From Solirubrobacteraceae bacterium (GTDB lineage: Bacteria > Actinomycetota > Thermoleophilia > Solirubrobacterales > Solirubrobacteraceae), in contig JAJCYD010000038.1 of assembly GCA_029263125.1 (NCBI GenBank), positions 105,787 through 169,786 of the forward strand: a DNA stretch of 64,000 nt, written 5' to 3'. This document shows positions 17,671 to 26,005 of this stretch, piece after piece; position 1 is the first letter of the stretch, and each line of letters starts with the position of its first letter. A program made the translations under genes and the position numbers. The notes under the pieces are model-generated. The model was not told where the DNA came from and searched no databases. It saw nothing but the letters and a program-made list of their open reading frames with translations.

Positions 17671-19067
17671 GTCTCGCCGTCGAGCGTGAGCTCTCCGCCC
17701 GGCGGTTGGTGGTCAGCCTGCGGTGGCGGGGCGGTGACGGGGGGCGGGGCGGTGACGGGGAGCGGGGTCGCCGGCGCACCAGGGGAGGGTGGCTGCGGGT
17801 CGGGTGTGGTGCTCTGCGGCTTCGTCGTGGCGGGCGGAGGGGTAGTGGACGTCGGCGGAGCCTGCGCGGGACGGGGCCCGGCGGTCGCCTCGCGGCTGGG
17901 CGCCTGGCGAACCCCGGTGGTCTCGGAGGCCGAGCTCTTCTTCGAGCTCTTCTTCGAGCTCGTCCTCGCGGCCGGCTGTGACCGCGATGCATCGGACCTG
18001 GTGGACCGCTTGTCGGCCGCCTCCTTCAGCGTCCCCTTGGACGGGGTCGACCGCGTCGTCTTCGCCAGACGGTCTGCGGCGGCCGGCGACGGCTCCGGGG
18101 AGGACACGGCCGTGCTCAGCACGAGGACCAGCGAGGTGCCCGCGGTCAGCACCGTCACGGCCGCGATCGCCACGATCGCCGGCCTGCGACTGGAGTCCCG
18201 GTGGCGCATGCGGCGCGGATCGCCATAGCGGCCGACCGGGAGGAGCCCGGCGATGCTCGAGCGCAGGCTGGACAGGCGAGCGGCGGCGCTCCCGCCCGAT
18301 AGCCCTCGCCGGCCCGAGCGCGGCGAGCGTGCTCGGTTGATGCGGAAGCGGGACGCCCGGCCGGCGGCGCTCGCGGCGACCCGGCCTGGCCCGCGCCGTC
18401 GCGGTCCGGATGGCGGTGGCTGTGTGGCCGGCTGCGCTGCGGAGCGCGACGGCGCAGCGACCGGCGGCGCCCACGCGCCCACGTTCCCATCACATGCCAG
18501 TCCAGCCACTCCGAGGCGCTGCAGCAGTGCATCGCGGACCGCCACGTCGTCGCCTTCGAGTGCGTTGACCGGCGCGGCAGCCAGCAGCGCGGAGACGATC
18601 AGGCGAGCGAACCCCGGCGGAAGCGGCGCGTTCGGCGGTCGCTCGTAGCCACGCTCGGCGGCCTGCAGGCGCACGAGCGCATCGCCGCAGGACGAGCATC
18701 CGGCAGCGTGATCGTCGATCGGCTCGCGCGCCGCTGGGTCATGCGCCCTGCGTGCCATCCAGCCGACGAGCGCGTGATCGTCCGGACACTGAGCGCTGCC
18801 CGCGCGGGCGCGTGACGCTCGCGCGGCGGCGGACTGGCGCGTGACAGTCAGCAGCGTCGCGGCGAGATCCATGTCGGGGTCGTCCTCGGCCCAGACCCGT
18901 TCGCGAAACTCGCAGAAGGCCTCCGCGACCGCATCGCGCGCCTCGCCGGGTGCGGCCACGCATTCGCAGTAGGCGAGCACGGAGGAGCTGTGCCTCAGAT
19001 AGAGGCGTGCGAGCGTGTCAGGGTCACCGTCCTGCACCCCCTGCGCCGTGACTGCGAGGCCATCCAC
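17667..19067 (-). CDS. Sigma-region-2-like / zinc-motif membrane protein with proline-rich tail
   Basis: The 466-residue first gene of the operon has three parts. Residues of about 12-85 look like ECF sigma region 2 (DPDTLARLYLRH, then ARDAVAEAFCEFRERVW). Residues 120-127 have H-x3-C-x2-C (H120, C124, C127), the zinc motif of anti-sigma factors. A single transmembrane helix lies at about 296-318, followed by a 140-residue Ser/Lys then Pro/Thr-rich tail with repeated VTAPPP. No sigma region 4 is visible. It may be a membrane-tethered regulator of the locus; that role is inference. The start is GTG 19067. Confidence 0.7.
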   Translation of the reverse strand: MDGLAVTAQGVQDGDPDTLARLYLRHSSSVLAYCECVAAPGEARDAVAEAFCEFRERVWAEDDPDMDLAATLLTVTRQSAAARASRARAGSAQCPDDHALVGWMARRAHDPAAREPIDDHAAGCSSCGDALVRLQAAERGYERPPNAPLPPGFARLIVSALLAAAPVNALEGDDVAVRDALLQRLGVAGLACDGNVGAWAPPVAAPSRSAAQPATQPPPSGPRRRGPGRVAASAAGRASRFRINRARSPRSGRRGLSGGSAAARLSSLRSSIAGLLPVGRYGDPRRMRHRDSSRRPAIVAIAAVTVLTAGTSLVLVLSTAVSSPEPSPAAADRLAKTTRSTPSKGTLKEAADKRSTRSDASRSQPAARTSSKKSSKKSSASETTGVRQAPSREATAGPRPAQAPPTSTTPPPATTKPQSTTPDPQPPSPGAPATPLPVTAPPPVTAPPPQADHQPPGGELTLDGET

Positions 19068-19131
19068 CGACGGCAGGATAGCGCCGTCCGTGGACCTGAA
19101 TCTGGTCGTGCGAGCCGTTGCTCACGTGGGG

Positions 19132-19137
19132 TACTGT
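19132..19137 (+). promoter_or_regulatory. Possible -10 element of the PHP phosphatase (leaderless)
   Basis: TACTGT fits the TANNNT consensus and lies 7 nt ahead of TTG 19145, where actinobacterial leaderless transcripts place their -10. No convincing -35 is visible. Confidence 0.3.
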
Positions 19138-19144
19138 CGACACC

Positions 19145-19885
19145 TTGATCGACCTGCACGCCCACGTCCTGCCCGGGATCGATGACGGCCCCGCGGACGT
19201 CGACGGGTCGCTCGCGCTTCTGCGCGTGGCCGCGGCGAGCCGCACGCGGCTGATCGTCGCGACACCCCACCTGCGGGCGGATTTCCCGGCGGTGTGTGTC
19301 GAGCACATCGCCGCCGCGTGCGCGGACCTTCAGGATCGGGTGCCGCCGGAATGGAACCTGCGGATCGTCCCTGGTGGCGAGGTCGATCTGACATGGGCCA
19401 TGGACGCCGACGACGAGCAGCTCGAGATGGCGTCGTTCGGCGGGCGCGGCACAGACCTGCTTGTCGAGACTCCGTATGGCCGGCTCGGCGACGACTTCGA
19501 GCAGCGCATCGACGAGGTCGCAGCGCGCGGCTTTCGCGTCCTGCTTGCCCATCCGGAGATGAGCCAGAGCCTGCAGCGCCGGCCCAAGCGGATTCTGGCG
19601 CTCGTCGATCGCGGCGTGTTGCTCCAGATCACGGCGACGTCGCTGCTGCGCGACCGCCGCAGGTCCAAGAGCGCGAGGCTCGCCCAGTGGCTGGTCGAGC
19701 ATGGCCTCGCGCACGTCATCGCCTCCGACGCGCACTCCGGCGGGGCGTGGCGTCCGCCGGGGCTTATGCAGGCGCTGCGCGCGGCGCGTGAACTCGCGCC
19801 CGGCCGGGCGATGTCGATGGTCAACGAGACGCCGGCGGCGATTCTCGCCGGCGATCAGATCGTCGCAGCGTCGCCAGTGGGGTGA
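19145..19885 (+). CDS. PHP-domain protein-tyrosine phosphatase (CpsB/YwqE type)
   Basis: This 246-residue phosphatase should dephosphorylate the tyrosine tail of the BY-kinase. With TTG 19145 it starts IDLHAHVLPGIDDGP, which aligns with the usual family N-terminus. Other metal-binding motifs are ATPHLRADF, LLAHPEMS and ASDAHSG, together giving the His/Asp set of a PHP site. The frame stays open to TTG 19118, so a longer start is possible. It is divergent from the operon that carries the kinase, separated by about 77 bp, which would allow shared control. Confidence 0.9.
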   Translation: MIDLHAHVLPGIDDGPADVDGSLALLRVAAASRTRLIVATPHLRADFPAVCVEHIAAACADLQDRVPPEWNLRIVPGGEVDLTWAMDADDEQLEMASFGGRGTDLLVETPYGRLGDDFEQRIDEVAARGFRVLLAHPEMSQSLQRRPKRILALVDRGVLLQITATSLLRDRRRSKSARLAQWLVEHGLAHVIASDAHSGGAWRPPGLMQALRAARELAPGRAMSMVNETPAAILAGDQIVAASPVG

Positions 19886-19891
19886 GGCGAC

Positions 19892-21925
19892 CTACGCTGG
19901 TGGCCGGACCTCTCGTGCCCGCGTGCGCCACAGCGCCGGGTCATCGGTATCGAAGCGTCGAAGCAGCTCGACCGGACGAGGATCGCGCGGCCTCAGCCGC
20001 TTGGCGATCCGACCCTCGGGCCGCGGATCCAGTCCGGCTGACGCCCGGGCCACCGCAAGCCCGTAGTGCATCTCCCAGTTGTTGGGATCGCGTCGCAGCG
20101 CGCCGCTCAGCGCTCGCACGGCGAGGTCGCCGCGGCCCGCTTGGATGTCGCAATAGCCCGCCAGTACGAAGGGCTCCGGGCGCACGTCGAGGGCGTCGAT
20201 CGAGTCTGCCGCCTGCGTCGACGCCCGCTGGCAGTCGCCCCGCGCGAGCGCCTGGACCGCGGCTCGCAGCGGACCCTCCGACAGATAGACGCGCACCGGC
20301 ACGACGACCAATACCACGCACATGACCCCGACGCCCACCCGCAGCGCCATCGGCACCCCGAGCGGCTCCTCCCAACTCGCTTCGTTGGGAGCACGATGGC
20401 GGCGCGAGACGGCCAGCCCGCCGACGGCGAAGAACCAGCACGTGATCGCGGGCACCTCCCATGCCCAGTCGACGCCGGCCGACAGCGCCCACGCGATGCC
20501 GGCACCCAGCAGCGCGGCCCCCGTCATGCGATCCGAGCCGCGGGCGCGCGCGAGGAAGCCGCCGAGCACGATCAGGACCGCCCCGACGGCCAACACGAAT
20601 CCGATCACGCCGAGTTCGCCGAGCACCTCGATGTACAGCGAATGGGCGTCCTGCACCTGCAGGTCGTTGCTGGTGGCGTTGCGGGCCCACGCCAGGCCAT
20701 GGGTTCCCGCTCCCTGTCCCAGCAGTGGCGAGGCCTCGAACTCGCCGATCGCCACCCGCCACTGCGCCAGGCGCCCGTTGTCGCCGGACTGGCTCAGGCG
20801 CGAGCTCAGCTGGGCGCTGTTGACGGCATCGCCGTTGACGAAGCCGTCCACCTGGCTCTCGATCTTGCCGGCGGCTCCCAGCGCCAGCGCGACGAGCACG
20901 ACGGCGCCGAGCCCCGCGGCGATCGTCATCCGGTCGCGCAGGACGGGCGGCGCGCGCCAGCCCTGCCACCGCCGGTCGGTGAACGCCACGCACCGCGCGG
21001 CGACGGCGATCACCACGCAGACCCCGAGCACGAGGGCGACCCCATGGCCCTCCGCGGCGGCTGCTGCCGTGGCCGGGGTGTCGCTGGCGATGAGGTCCGC
21101 GCGGTAGGCGGTGAACGAGGCGAGCAGGACGGCGGGACCGGTGGCCAGCGCGGCGCCGGCCAGCATCCGCGGCCGCCCGACCATGATCAACACGAGCAGT
21201 CCGAGGACGCCGGCCAACAGCGAGCCGCGCGAGAACGTCAGAATCTGCGTGGCCGCGAACACTGGCAGCGCCCCGGCGGCGAGGACGCGTCCGATCCGCG
21301 GTTCGCGTTCGTCGGAGGTCAGCGCGAAGCTGAGAACCAGCCCGATCGCCGCCAGGAGCCCGAGCGCGTTCCAGTATCCGAGTGGATAGCTCAGTCGACC
21401 CGGCACGATCGCCTGCGAGACCGGCCAGACGTCGGGGAACAGGCGCGTGATCAACGCACACAGACAGACGACGAACGCGGCGGCGGCAAGCCCGCGGATC
21501 ATCCACCGCAGGCGGTCGCGGGAGCGGCCCATGGACCCGAACACGACGAACGCCAGCATGTACAGGAGCACCCGGTCGTACTCCAGGATCGCACGGCCGG
21601 GCGCTCCGGACCACGCCCCGGAGATCAGCGTCCACAGCGCGAGCAGGCCGAGCGCGCTCGTGCCGAGCACGTACGCTGCGCTGAGCCCGGTGAACGGTCG
21701 TGCGACCAGCGCCACCCGTGCGATCAGCAGCAGCGCGAGGATGACCGCGCCCGCCGCGGGCGCGCCCGGGAAGTAGCCGCCCGAATGAAAGCTCAGGGAT
21801 ACGACGAGTACGGCGACGCCGAGCGCCGGGCCTGCATCGAAGATCAGCGAGGCATGACGCTGCGACAGCCGGGCCAGCAGGCGCGCCGCCGGTTGCCGGG
21901 CATCCGGACGTGGTCTGCCGCGCAT
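19892..21925 (-). CDS. O-antigen ligase/polymerase-like membrane protein with TPR-like tail
   Basis: This 677-residue protein has about 12 hydrophobic segments and the Wzy_C-type loop (LLGQGAGTHGLAWARNAT, then VQDAHSLYIEVLGELG). Residues of about 560-650 are soluble and contain TPR-like helical pairs (CQRASTQAADSIDAL, DLAVRALSGALRRDPNNWEM). It probably polymerises or ligates glycan repeats outside the membrane. I chose ATG 21925 because translation upstream of it looks non-coding. It converges with the PHP phosphatase with only 6 bp between stops. It is the second Wzy-like protein in the locus. Confidence 0.85.
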   Translation of the reverse strand: MRGRPRPDARQPAARLLARLSQRHASLIFDAGPALGVAVLVVSLSFHSGGYFPGAPAAGAVILALLLIARVALVARPFTGLSAAYVLGTSALGLLALWTLISGAWSGAPGRAILEYDRVLLYMLAFVVFGSMGRSRDRLRWMIRGLAAAAFVVCLCALITRLFPDVWPVSQAIVPGRLSYPLGYWNALGLLAAIGLVLSFALTSDEREPRIGRVLAAGALPVFAATQILTFSRGSLLAGVLGLLVLIMVGRPRMLAGAALATGPAVLLASFTAYRADLIASDTPATAAAAAEGHGVALVLGVCVVIAVAARCVAFTDRRWQGWRAPPVLRDRMTIAAGLGAVVLVALALGAAGKIESQVDGFVNGDAVNSAQLSSRLSQSGDNGRLAQWRVAIGEFEASPLLGQGAGTHGLAWARNATSNDLQVQDAHSLYIEVLGELGVIGFVLAVGAVLIVLGGFLARARGSDRMTGAALLGAGIAWALSAGVDWAWEVPAITCWFFAVGGLAVSRRHRAPNEASWEEPLGVPMALRVGVGVMCVVLVVVPVRVYLSEGPLRAAVQALARGDCQRASTQAADSIDALDVRPEPFVLAGYCDIQAGRGDLAVRALSGALRRDPNNWEMHYGLAVARASAGLDPRPEGRIAKRLRPRDPRPVELLRRFDTDDPALWRTRAREVRPPA

Positions 21926-22003
21926 CGGCAGACAGGGTCGCACACGGGCCCTCCTCCAGATCCTGCCGGCAAGCGTCAGTGCGGCGTGGTATGAAGTGCC
22001 CGA

Positions 22004-22135
22004 ATGGGGAACCTTGGGCACGGAGCGTGGCGACGGCTCACGTATGTCACGCGCCTGCGCCGCCACTACCGGCGCTGGCTGAAACACGGGCTGTCCCCAG
22101 GCTCCGCGCTGCGTCGCGCACGCGAGGACGCCTGA
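22004..22135 (+). CDS. Possible small arginine-rich protein
   Basis: An ATG at 22004 opens a 43-codon frame with G/C-biased third positions, giving a very basic peptide (TRLRRHYRRWLKHGL in the middle). It lies between two minus-strand genes and has no clear ribosome site. It could be a genuine small DNA- or RNA-binding peptide or a chance frame. Confidence 0.25.
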   Translation: MGNLGHGAWRRLTYVTRLRRHYRRWLKHGLSPGSALRRAREDA

Positions 22136-22150
22136 CGCGATCGGCGCCGG

Positions 22151-22837
22151 TCAACCGATCTCGGTTGCCAGCGCCTCCGAGAGCCTGCCCAGCGCGACGT
22201 CCACGCTGACGTCCTTGGGCTTGGCTTCGCCGTGTGCCAGCAGGTAGAGCACGCCGCCCTTGCCGCCCGCGGCGACGGCCTCCGCGTCGGCGTCGGCGAT
22301 CATCCGCTCGATCCCCGCGCCGGATCGCCGTTGCAACGCCCTCCGAACCTGGCGCACGCCCGACCGCTGCAGCAGGCCGCTGAGCTTGGCGTCCTGGAGT
22401 GAGCCATGGTACGTGGGAACGAAGCGCACGACCGCGTCCCAGAGATGGTCCTGCGAACCGGCGGCCAGCAACGCGCCGGCCGCCGCGCGCTCGTCGCCGT
22501 CGACGTCGTAACCGCCACTGGCCGGCATGACCAGGCGCAGCTTCAGCCGACCGGGCCGCACATAGTCGTCGGCGACCGCCGGCAGCAGCGTGATCAGTTG
22601 GTCGAGCTCGAAGCTCGTGGCCGCCGCGATCACCGTCAGCGACCATCGTGCCTCGGGGCGTCCGAGGACTGCGCCGTCCTGCGGGATGCCCTCGATGGCC
22701 CGGACACCACGGCTGACCTGCGACTCGTCGGAGCCGGGGCGGCGCTCTTCGCAGGCGGTGAGGACGATCGCGAGCACCGCAACCGCGATCAGACGGACCG
22801 CGCGTGTCGCAGCGGCGGCTGGTAGGACGCGGCCCAT
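22151..22837 (-). CDS. Thioredoxin-fold (DsbA-like) lipoprotein without CXXC
   Basis: This 228-residue secreted lipoprotein has an N-terminal helix ending in the lipobox VLTAC (Cys29). The body reads like a DsbA/thioredoxin-like fold: RWSLTVIAAATSFELDQLITLLP, then a helical insertion with HLWDAVVRFVPTYHG, then GGVLYLLAHGEAKPKDVSVD as the C-terminal strand. The position of the usual CXXC is occupied by AATSFE, so it should not be a disulfide oxidoreductase. It may bind a partner or chaperone at the membrane surface. Assignment is by pattern only. Confidence 0.65.
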   Translation of the reverse strand: MGRVLPAAAATRAVRLIAVAVLAIVLTACEERRPGSDESQVSRGVRAIEGIPQDGAVLGRPEARWSLTVIAAATSFELDQLITLLPAVADDYVRPGRLKLRLVMPASGGYDVDGDERAAAGALLAAGSQDHLWDAVVRFVPTYHGSLQDAKLSGLLQRSGVRQVRRALQRRSGAGIERMIADADAEAVAAGGKGGVLYLLAHGEAKPKDVSVDVALGRLSEALATEIG

Positions 22838-22849
22838 GGCAGTGTCATC

Positions 22850-24046
22850 CTAGGTGTCACCTGGCATCAGCCAGGCCGACAGCTCCTCGCCGGCGTCCAG
22901 CAGCGCGGCGCGGGTGATGGCCGCCGTCCCGAAGCGCTCGCGGACCTCGTCGAGCGCGCGGTCCAGCGCGCCGGCGTCACCGTCGATCGGCAGGACGAGC
23001 TGCGCGCTCTCGCGCTCCAGGCTGCAGATCGTGATGCCGACGAGCGTCAGGCCGCGGCGCTGCACGAGCGGCCACGCGGCCGCGAGCAGCAGGCGGGCGG
23101 TGAACAGCACCGGCGCCGTCGCCGCGGTGGCGTGGGCCATCGTGCGCGACCGGCTGGCGCGGGCGAAGTCGTCGAAGCGCAGCCGCAGCACGACGGTCCG
23201 TCCCTCCTGTCCGGCTGATCGCAGCCTGCGAGTGACGCGGTCGACAAGCGCGACGAGCACCGCGTCGATCTCCTGCGGCGTGCGTGCGCCGCGCCCGAGC
23301 GCGCGCTGCGAGCCGATCGTGCGCCGCCCGCGGCGCCGGCGCACGCGACGAGCGTCGCGGTTGTGCGCGGCGCCGTAGAGCTGGCGACCCGAGGCCGGTC
23401 CGAGCAGCGCCACGAGCGCCGCCTCACCCGCCCGCGCGACGTCGCCGACCGACACGATTCCGTGCTCCTGCAGCTTGGCGGCGGTCACTGCCCCGACGCC
23501 CCACAGCCGCCCCACCGCCAGCGGATGCAGGAACGCGATCTCCTCGCCGGGCGCGACGAGCAGCAGCCCGTCGGGCTTCGCCGCGGCGCTGGCGACCTTC
23601 GCGACCAGCTTCGTGGTGGCGATGCCGATCGTGAGCGCGAGGCCGACCTCCGCGCGAACCCTGGCGCGCAGCCGTGTCGCGATCTCGATCGGGCTGCCGG
23701 AGATCTCGTCCAGTCCGCGGACGTCGAGGAACGCCTCGTCGATCGACACGCGCTCGACGACCGGCGACGTGTCGTCGAAGATCGCAACGACGGCCTTGCT
23801 TGCGTCAACGTAGGCGTCCAGGCGCGGCGACACGACGACCGCGTGGGGACACAGCCGCCGCGCCTGCGCGCCGCCCATCGCCGAGCGCACGCCGAAGGCC
23901 CGCGCCTCGTAGCTGGCGGCCATCACGACGCCGCAGCCGACGATCACCGGACGCGAGCGCAGCCGGGGGTCGTCGCGCTGTTCGACCGAGGCGAAGAACG
24001 CGTCGAGGTCGGCGTGCAGGATCGTGGCCTCACCGGACACGAACAC
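22850..24046 (-). CDS. dinB: DNA polymerase IV (Y family)
   Basis: This 398-residue translesion polymerase has the palm acids in ILHADLDAFFASVEQ (first Asp) and RVSIDEAFLDV (SIDEAF, catalytic Asp/Glu). The steric-gate region is DAFFASVEQ, and ASYEARAFGVRSAM marks the fingers. GIATTKLVAKVAS and GVGAVTAAKL (helix-hairpin-helix) follow, then the little-finger domain. The listed start is GTG 24046; GTG 24040 is equally possible. A LexA-type box overlaps both, indicating SOS control. Confidence 0.94.
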   Translation of the reverse strand: MFVSGEATILHADLDAFFASVEQRDDPRLRSRPVIVGCGVVMAASYEARAFGVRSAMGGAQARRLCPHAVVVSPRLDAYVDASKAVVAIFDDTSPVVERVSIDEAFLDVRGLDEISGSPIEIATRLRARVRAEVGLALTIGIATTKLVAKVASAAAKPDGLLLVAPGEEIAFLHPLAVGRLWGVGAVTAAKLQEHGIVSVGDVARAGEAALVALLGPASGRQLYGAAHNRDARRVRRRRGRRTIGSQRALGRGARTPQEIDAVLVALVDRVTRRLRSAGQEGRTVVLRLRFDDFARASRSRTMAHATAATAPVLFTARLLLAAAWPLVQRRGLTLVGITICSLERESAQLVLPIDGDAGALDRALDEVRERFGTAAITRAALLDAGEELSAWLMPGDT

Positions 24047-24053
24047 ATGTTCG
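24040..24053. promoter_or_regulatory. LexA (SOS) box at the dinB start
   Basis: CGAAC-ACAT-GTTCG is a perfect match to the CGAAC-N4-GTTCG operator bound by Gram-positive/actinobacterial LexA. It covers the first codons of dinB, so bound LexA would block initiation and the transcript is probably leaderless or starts just inside the annotated frame. Confidence 0.8.
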
Positions 24054-24072
24054 CATCAGGATGGTCTGCGGT

Positions 24073-25527
24073 CTAGGCCAGCACGGCTTCTCGCTCCTCC
24101 TCGCAGACCAGCACGGGCGCGGGTGACGCCGGGCTGCGCAGCATCGTCGCGGCCACCGTTGCCGCCGCCGCTGCGAACAGCGCGCCGACCACGAACGCGA
24201 GGTGGTAGCCGCCCGTCAGGGCGATCAGCGGCGCCTCGCCGGCATCGGCCAGGCTGGCGCTGCGCGACGCCGCGAGGCTCGCCAGAACGGCCAGGCCGAG
24301 CGCGCCGCCCATCATGAACGCGGTGTTGACCAGGCCCGAGGCCAGGCCCGCGTCGCGCTGCTGCACGTCGCTCATCGCGGCCAGCAGCATCGGGTTGAAC
24401 GCGATGCCCGCGCCGGTGCCCATCAGCAGCATCGCCGGCAGCACGTCGACGACGAAGTCCCCGCCGACGGGCGCACGGGCGAACAGCAACAGCCCGGCGC
24501 TCGCCAGCGCGAGCCCGCCGGCCAGCGGCAGCTTGAAGCCGAAGCGCATGACGAGCTTGGCCGACAGGCCCATCGAGAAGATCGCCATCACGACGTTGCC
24601 GGGCAGGAACGCCAGGCCGACCTCCAGTGGCGAGTAGCCGAGCACGAGTTGCAGGTACAACGCCGACAGGAAGAACCAGGCGAACATCGCCGCCGCCCAC
24701 AGCACGCCGACGACGTTCGCCGTCGCGACGTTGCGCAGCCGGAAGAGGCCGAGCGGCATCAGCGGCGAGCGCGAGCGCGCCTCGATCGCGACGAACGTCG
24801 CGAGCAGCGCGACCGCCACGGCGAGCAGCCCGAGCGTCTCGGCGGACGTCCAGCCGCGGTCGTTGCCGTTGACGATCGCGTAGACGGCGAGCATCAGCGC
24901 CGCGGTCACCGTCACGGCGCCGGCGACGTCCAGCCGCGAATCGGAGGCCGCGCCGCGCCCGCCTGGCACCAGGCGCAGGCACAGCCCCAGCACGATCGCC
25001 CCGACAGGGATGTTGACGAGGAAGATCCAGTGCCAGTCCAGCACGTCGGTGAGGACGCCGCCGAGCAGCACGCCGATGCTGCCCCCACCGGCGGCGACGA
25101 AGCCGATCACGCCCATCGCCGTGGCCCGTTCGGCGGGCTCGGTGAAGAGCATCATGATCAGCGACAGCGCGACGACCGCGACGATCGCGCCGCCGAGCCC
25201 CTGCACCGCCCGCGCGGCGATCAGGACGTCCTGCGACTGGGCGAGCCCGCAGGCCAGCGACGCCGAGGTGAACAGCGCCAGGCCGATGATGAACAGCTTG
25301 CGATGCCCGAAGAGATCGCCGAGCCGGCCTCCCAGCAGCAGGAAGCCGCCGAAGGTCAGCAGGTAGGCGTTGACGACCCACGCCAGCGATGTCTCGCTGA
25401 AGCCGAGATCCTCACGGATCGACGGCAGCGCGACGTTCACGATCGTCGTGTCGAGCACGATCATGAGATCGCCGAGGCACAGGACGATCAGGGCGAGCCA
25501 GCGGGTGCGACTGTCGAGGGCGGTCAT
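24073..25527 (-). CDS. MFS exporter, DHA2 (14-helix) family
   Basis: This 484-residue efflux pump is of the EmrB/QacA type. Motif A is seen as GGRLGDLFGHRK after helix 2, and the DHA2 signature LDTTIVNVALPSI is in helix 1. About 14 hydrophobic segments span the length. It likely exports hydrophobic drugs or metabolites by proton antiport. No regulator of the TetR or MarR type adjoins it, but an 8-bp inverted repeat lies 64-88 bp upstream of its start. It ends 26 bp from the dinB start on the same strand. Confidence 0.92.
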   Translation of the reverse strand: MTALDSRTRWLALIVLCLGDLMIVLDTTIVNVALPSIREDLGFSETSLAWVVNAYLLTFGGFLLLGGRLGDLFGHRKLFIIGLALFTSASLACGLAQSQDVLIAARAVQGLGGAIVAVVALSLIMMLFTEPAERATAMGVIGFVAAGGGSIGVLLGGVLTDVLDWHWIFLVNIPVGAIVLGLCLRLVPGGRGAASDSRLDVAGAVTVTAALMLAVYAIVNGNDRGWTSAETLGLLAVAVALLATFVAIEARSRSPLMPLGLFRLRNVATANVVGVLWAAAMFAWFFLSALYLQLVLGYSPLEVGLAFLPGNVVMAIFSMGLSAKLVMRFGFKLPLAGGLALASAGLLLFARAPVGGDFVVDVLPAMLLMGTGAGIAFNPMLLAAMSDVQQRDAGLASGLVNTAFMMGGALGLAVLASLAASRSASLADAGEAPLIALTGGYHLAFVVGALFAAAAATVAATMLRSPASPAPVLVCEEEREAVLA

Positions 25528-25590
25528 GGCGGGCGGATCCTCTCTCGGTGCGGGGTGGTCTGGGCGTATGACCGCCGCGCTCGCGCAGAC

Positions 25591-25615
25591 TCATCGGCGG
25601 CATGTGAGCCGATGA
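25591..25615. promoter_or_regulatory. Inverted repeat between MFS exporter and STAS gene
   Basis: TCATCGGC and GCCGATGA form a perfect 8-bp inverted repeat with a 9-nt spacer in the 118-bp divergent intergenic region. It is a candidate operator for either gene; the regulator is unknown. Confidence 0.35.
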
Positions 25616-25645
25616 CTTCTCGCCGCGCGGAGGGTCTGAATCTCG

Positions 25646-26005
25646 ATGGCTGCCTCAGCGCCGCAGACGCTCGCGTTCACGATCACCGGACCGATCGGGC
25701 GCGCCGATCTGCTCGGGCTCTACCGACGCATCTGCGCCCTGCTGCGCGACGCTCGCCCGGACGTCGTGCTCGCCGACGTGCGAGGCGTCCAGACCGACGC
25801 CGTGACCGTCGAGGCGCTTGCCCGCCTGCAACTTGCCGCGCACCGTCACGGATGCCGGGTGTGGCTGCGAAGCGCCTCGCCCGAGCTGGTCGAGCTGTGC
25901 GCCTTCATGGGACTTGCCGACGTGCTGGCGGAGTGCGCTACTCCTGAAACTCCAGCGGCAGCCCGAACAGCGGGAACAGCGTCTGGGTATCCAGGAAGAA
26001 CGTGA
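25646..26005 (+). CDS. STAS-domain-like protein
   Basis: This 119-residue soluble protein alternates strands and helices as in STAS domains: [31 protein letters not shown], then [26 protein letters not shown]. The usual anti-sigma antagonist phosphoacceptor Ser is replaced by D/A (TDAVTVE), so it may be regulated by binding alone. The last 68 bases overlap the convergent ECF sigma gene, and residues after about 98 look like antisense of that gene. Confidence 0.65.
   Translation: MAASAPQTLAFTITGPIGRADLLGLYRRICALLRDARPDVVLADVRGVQTDAVTVEALARLQLAAHRHGCRVWLRSASPELVELCAFMGLADVLAECATPETPAAARTAGTASGYPGRT

Noticed and set aside
17715..17770. GC-rich direct repeats (GGGGCGGTGACGGGG units)
   Set aside because: They encode the VTAPPP repeats of the membrane protein tail and need no separate explanation.
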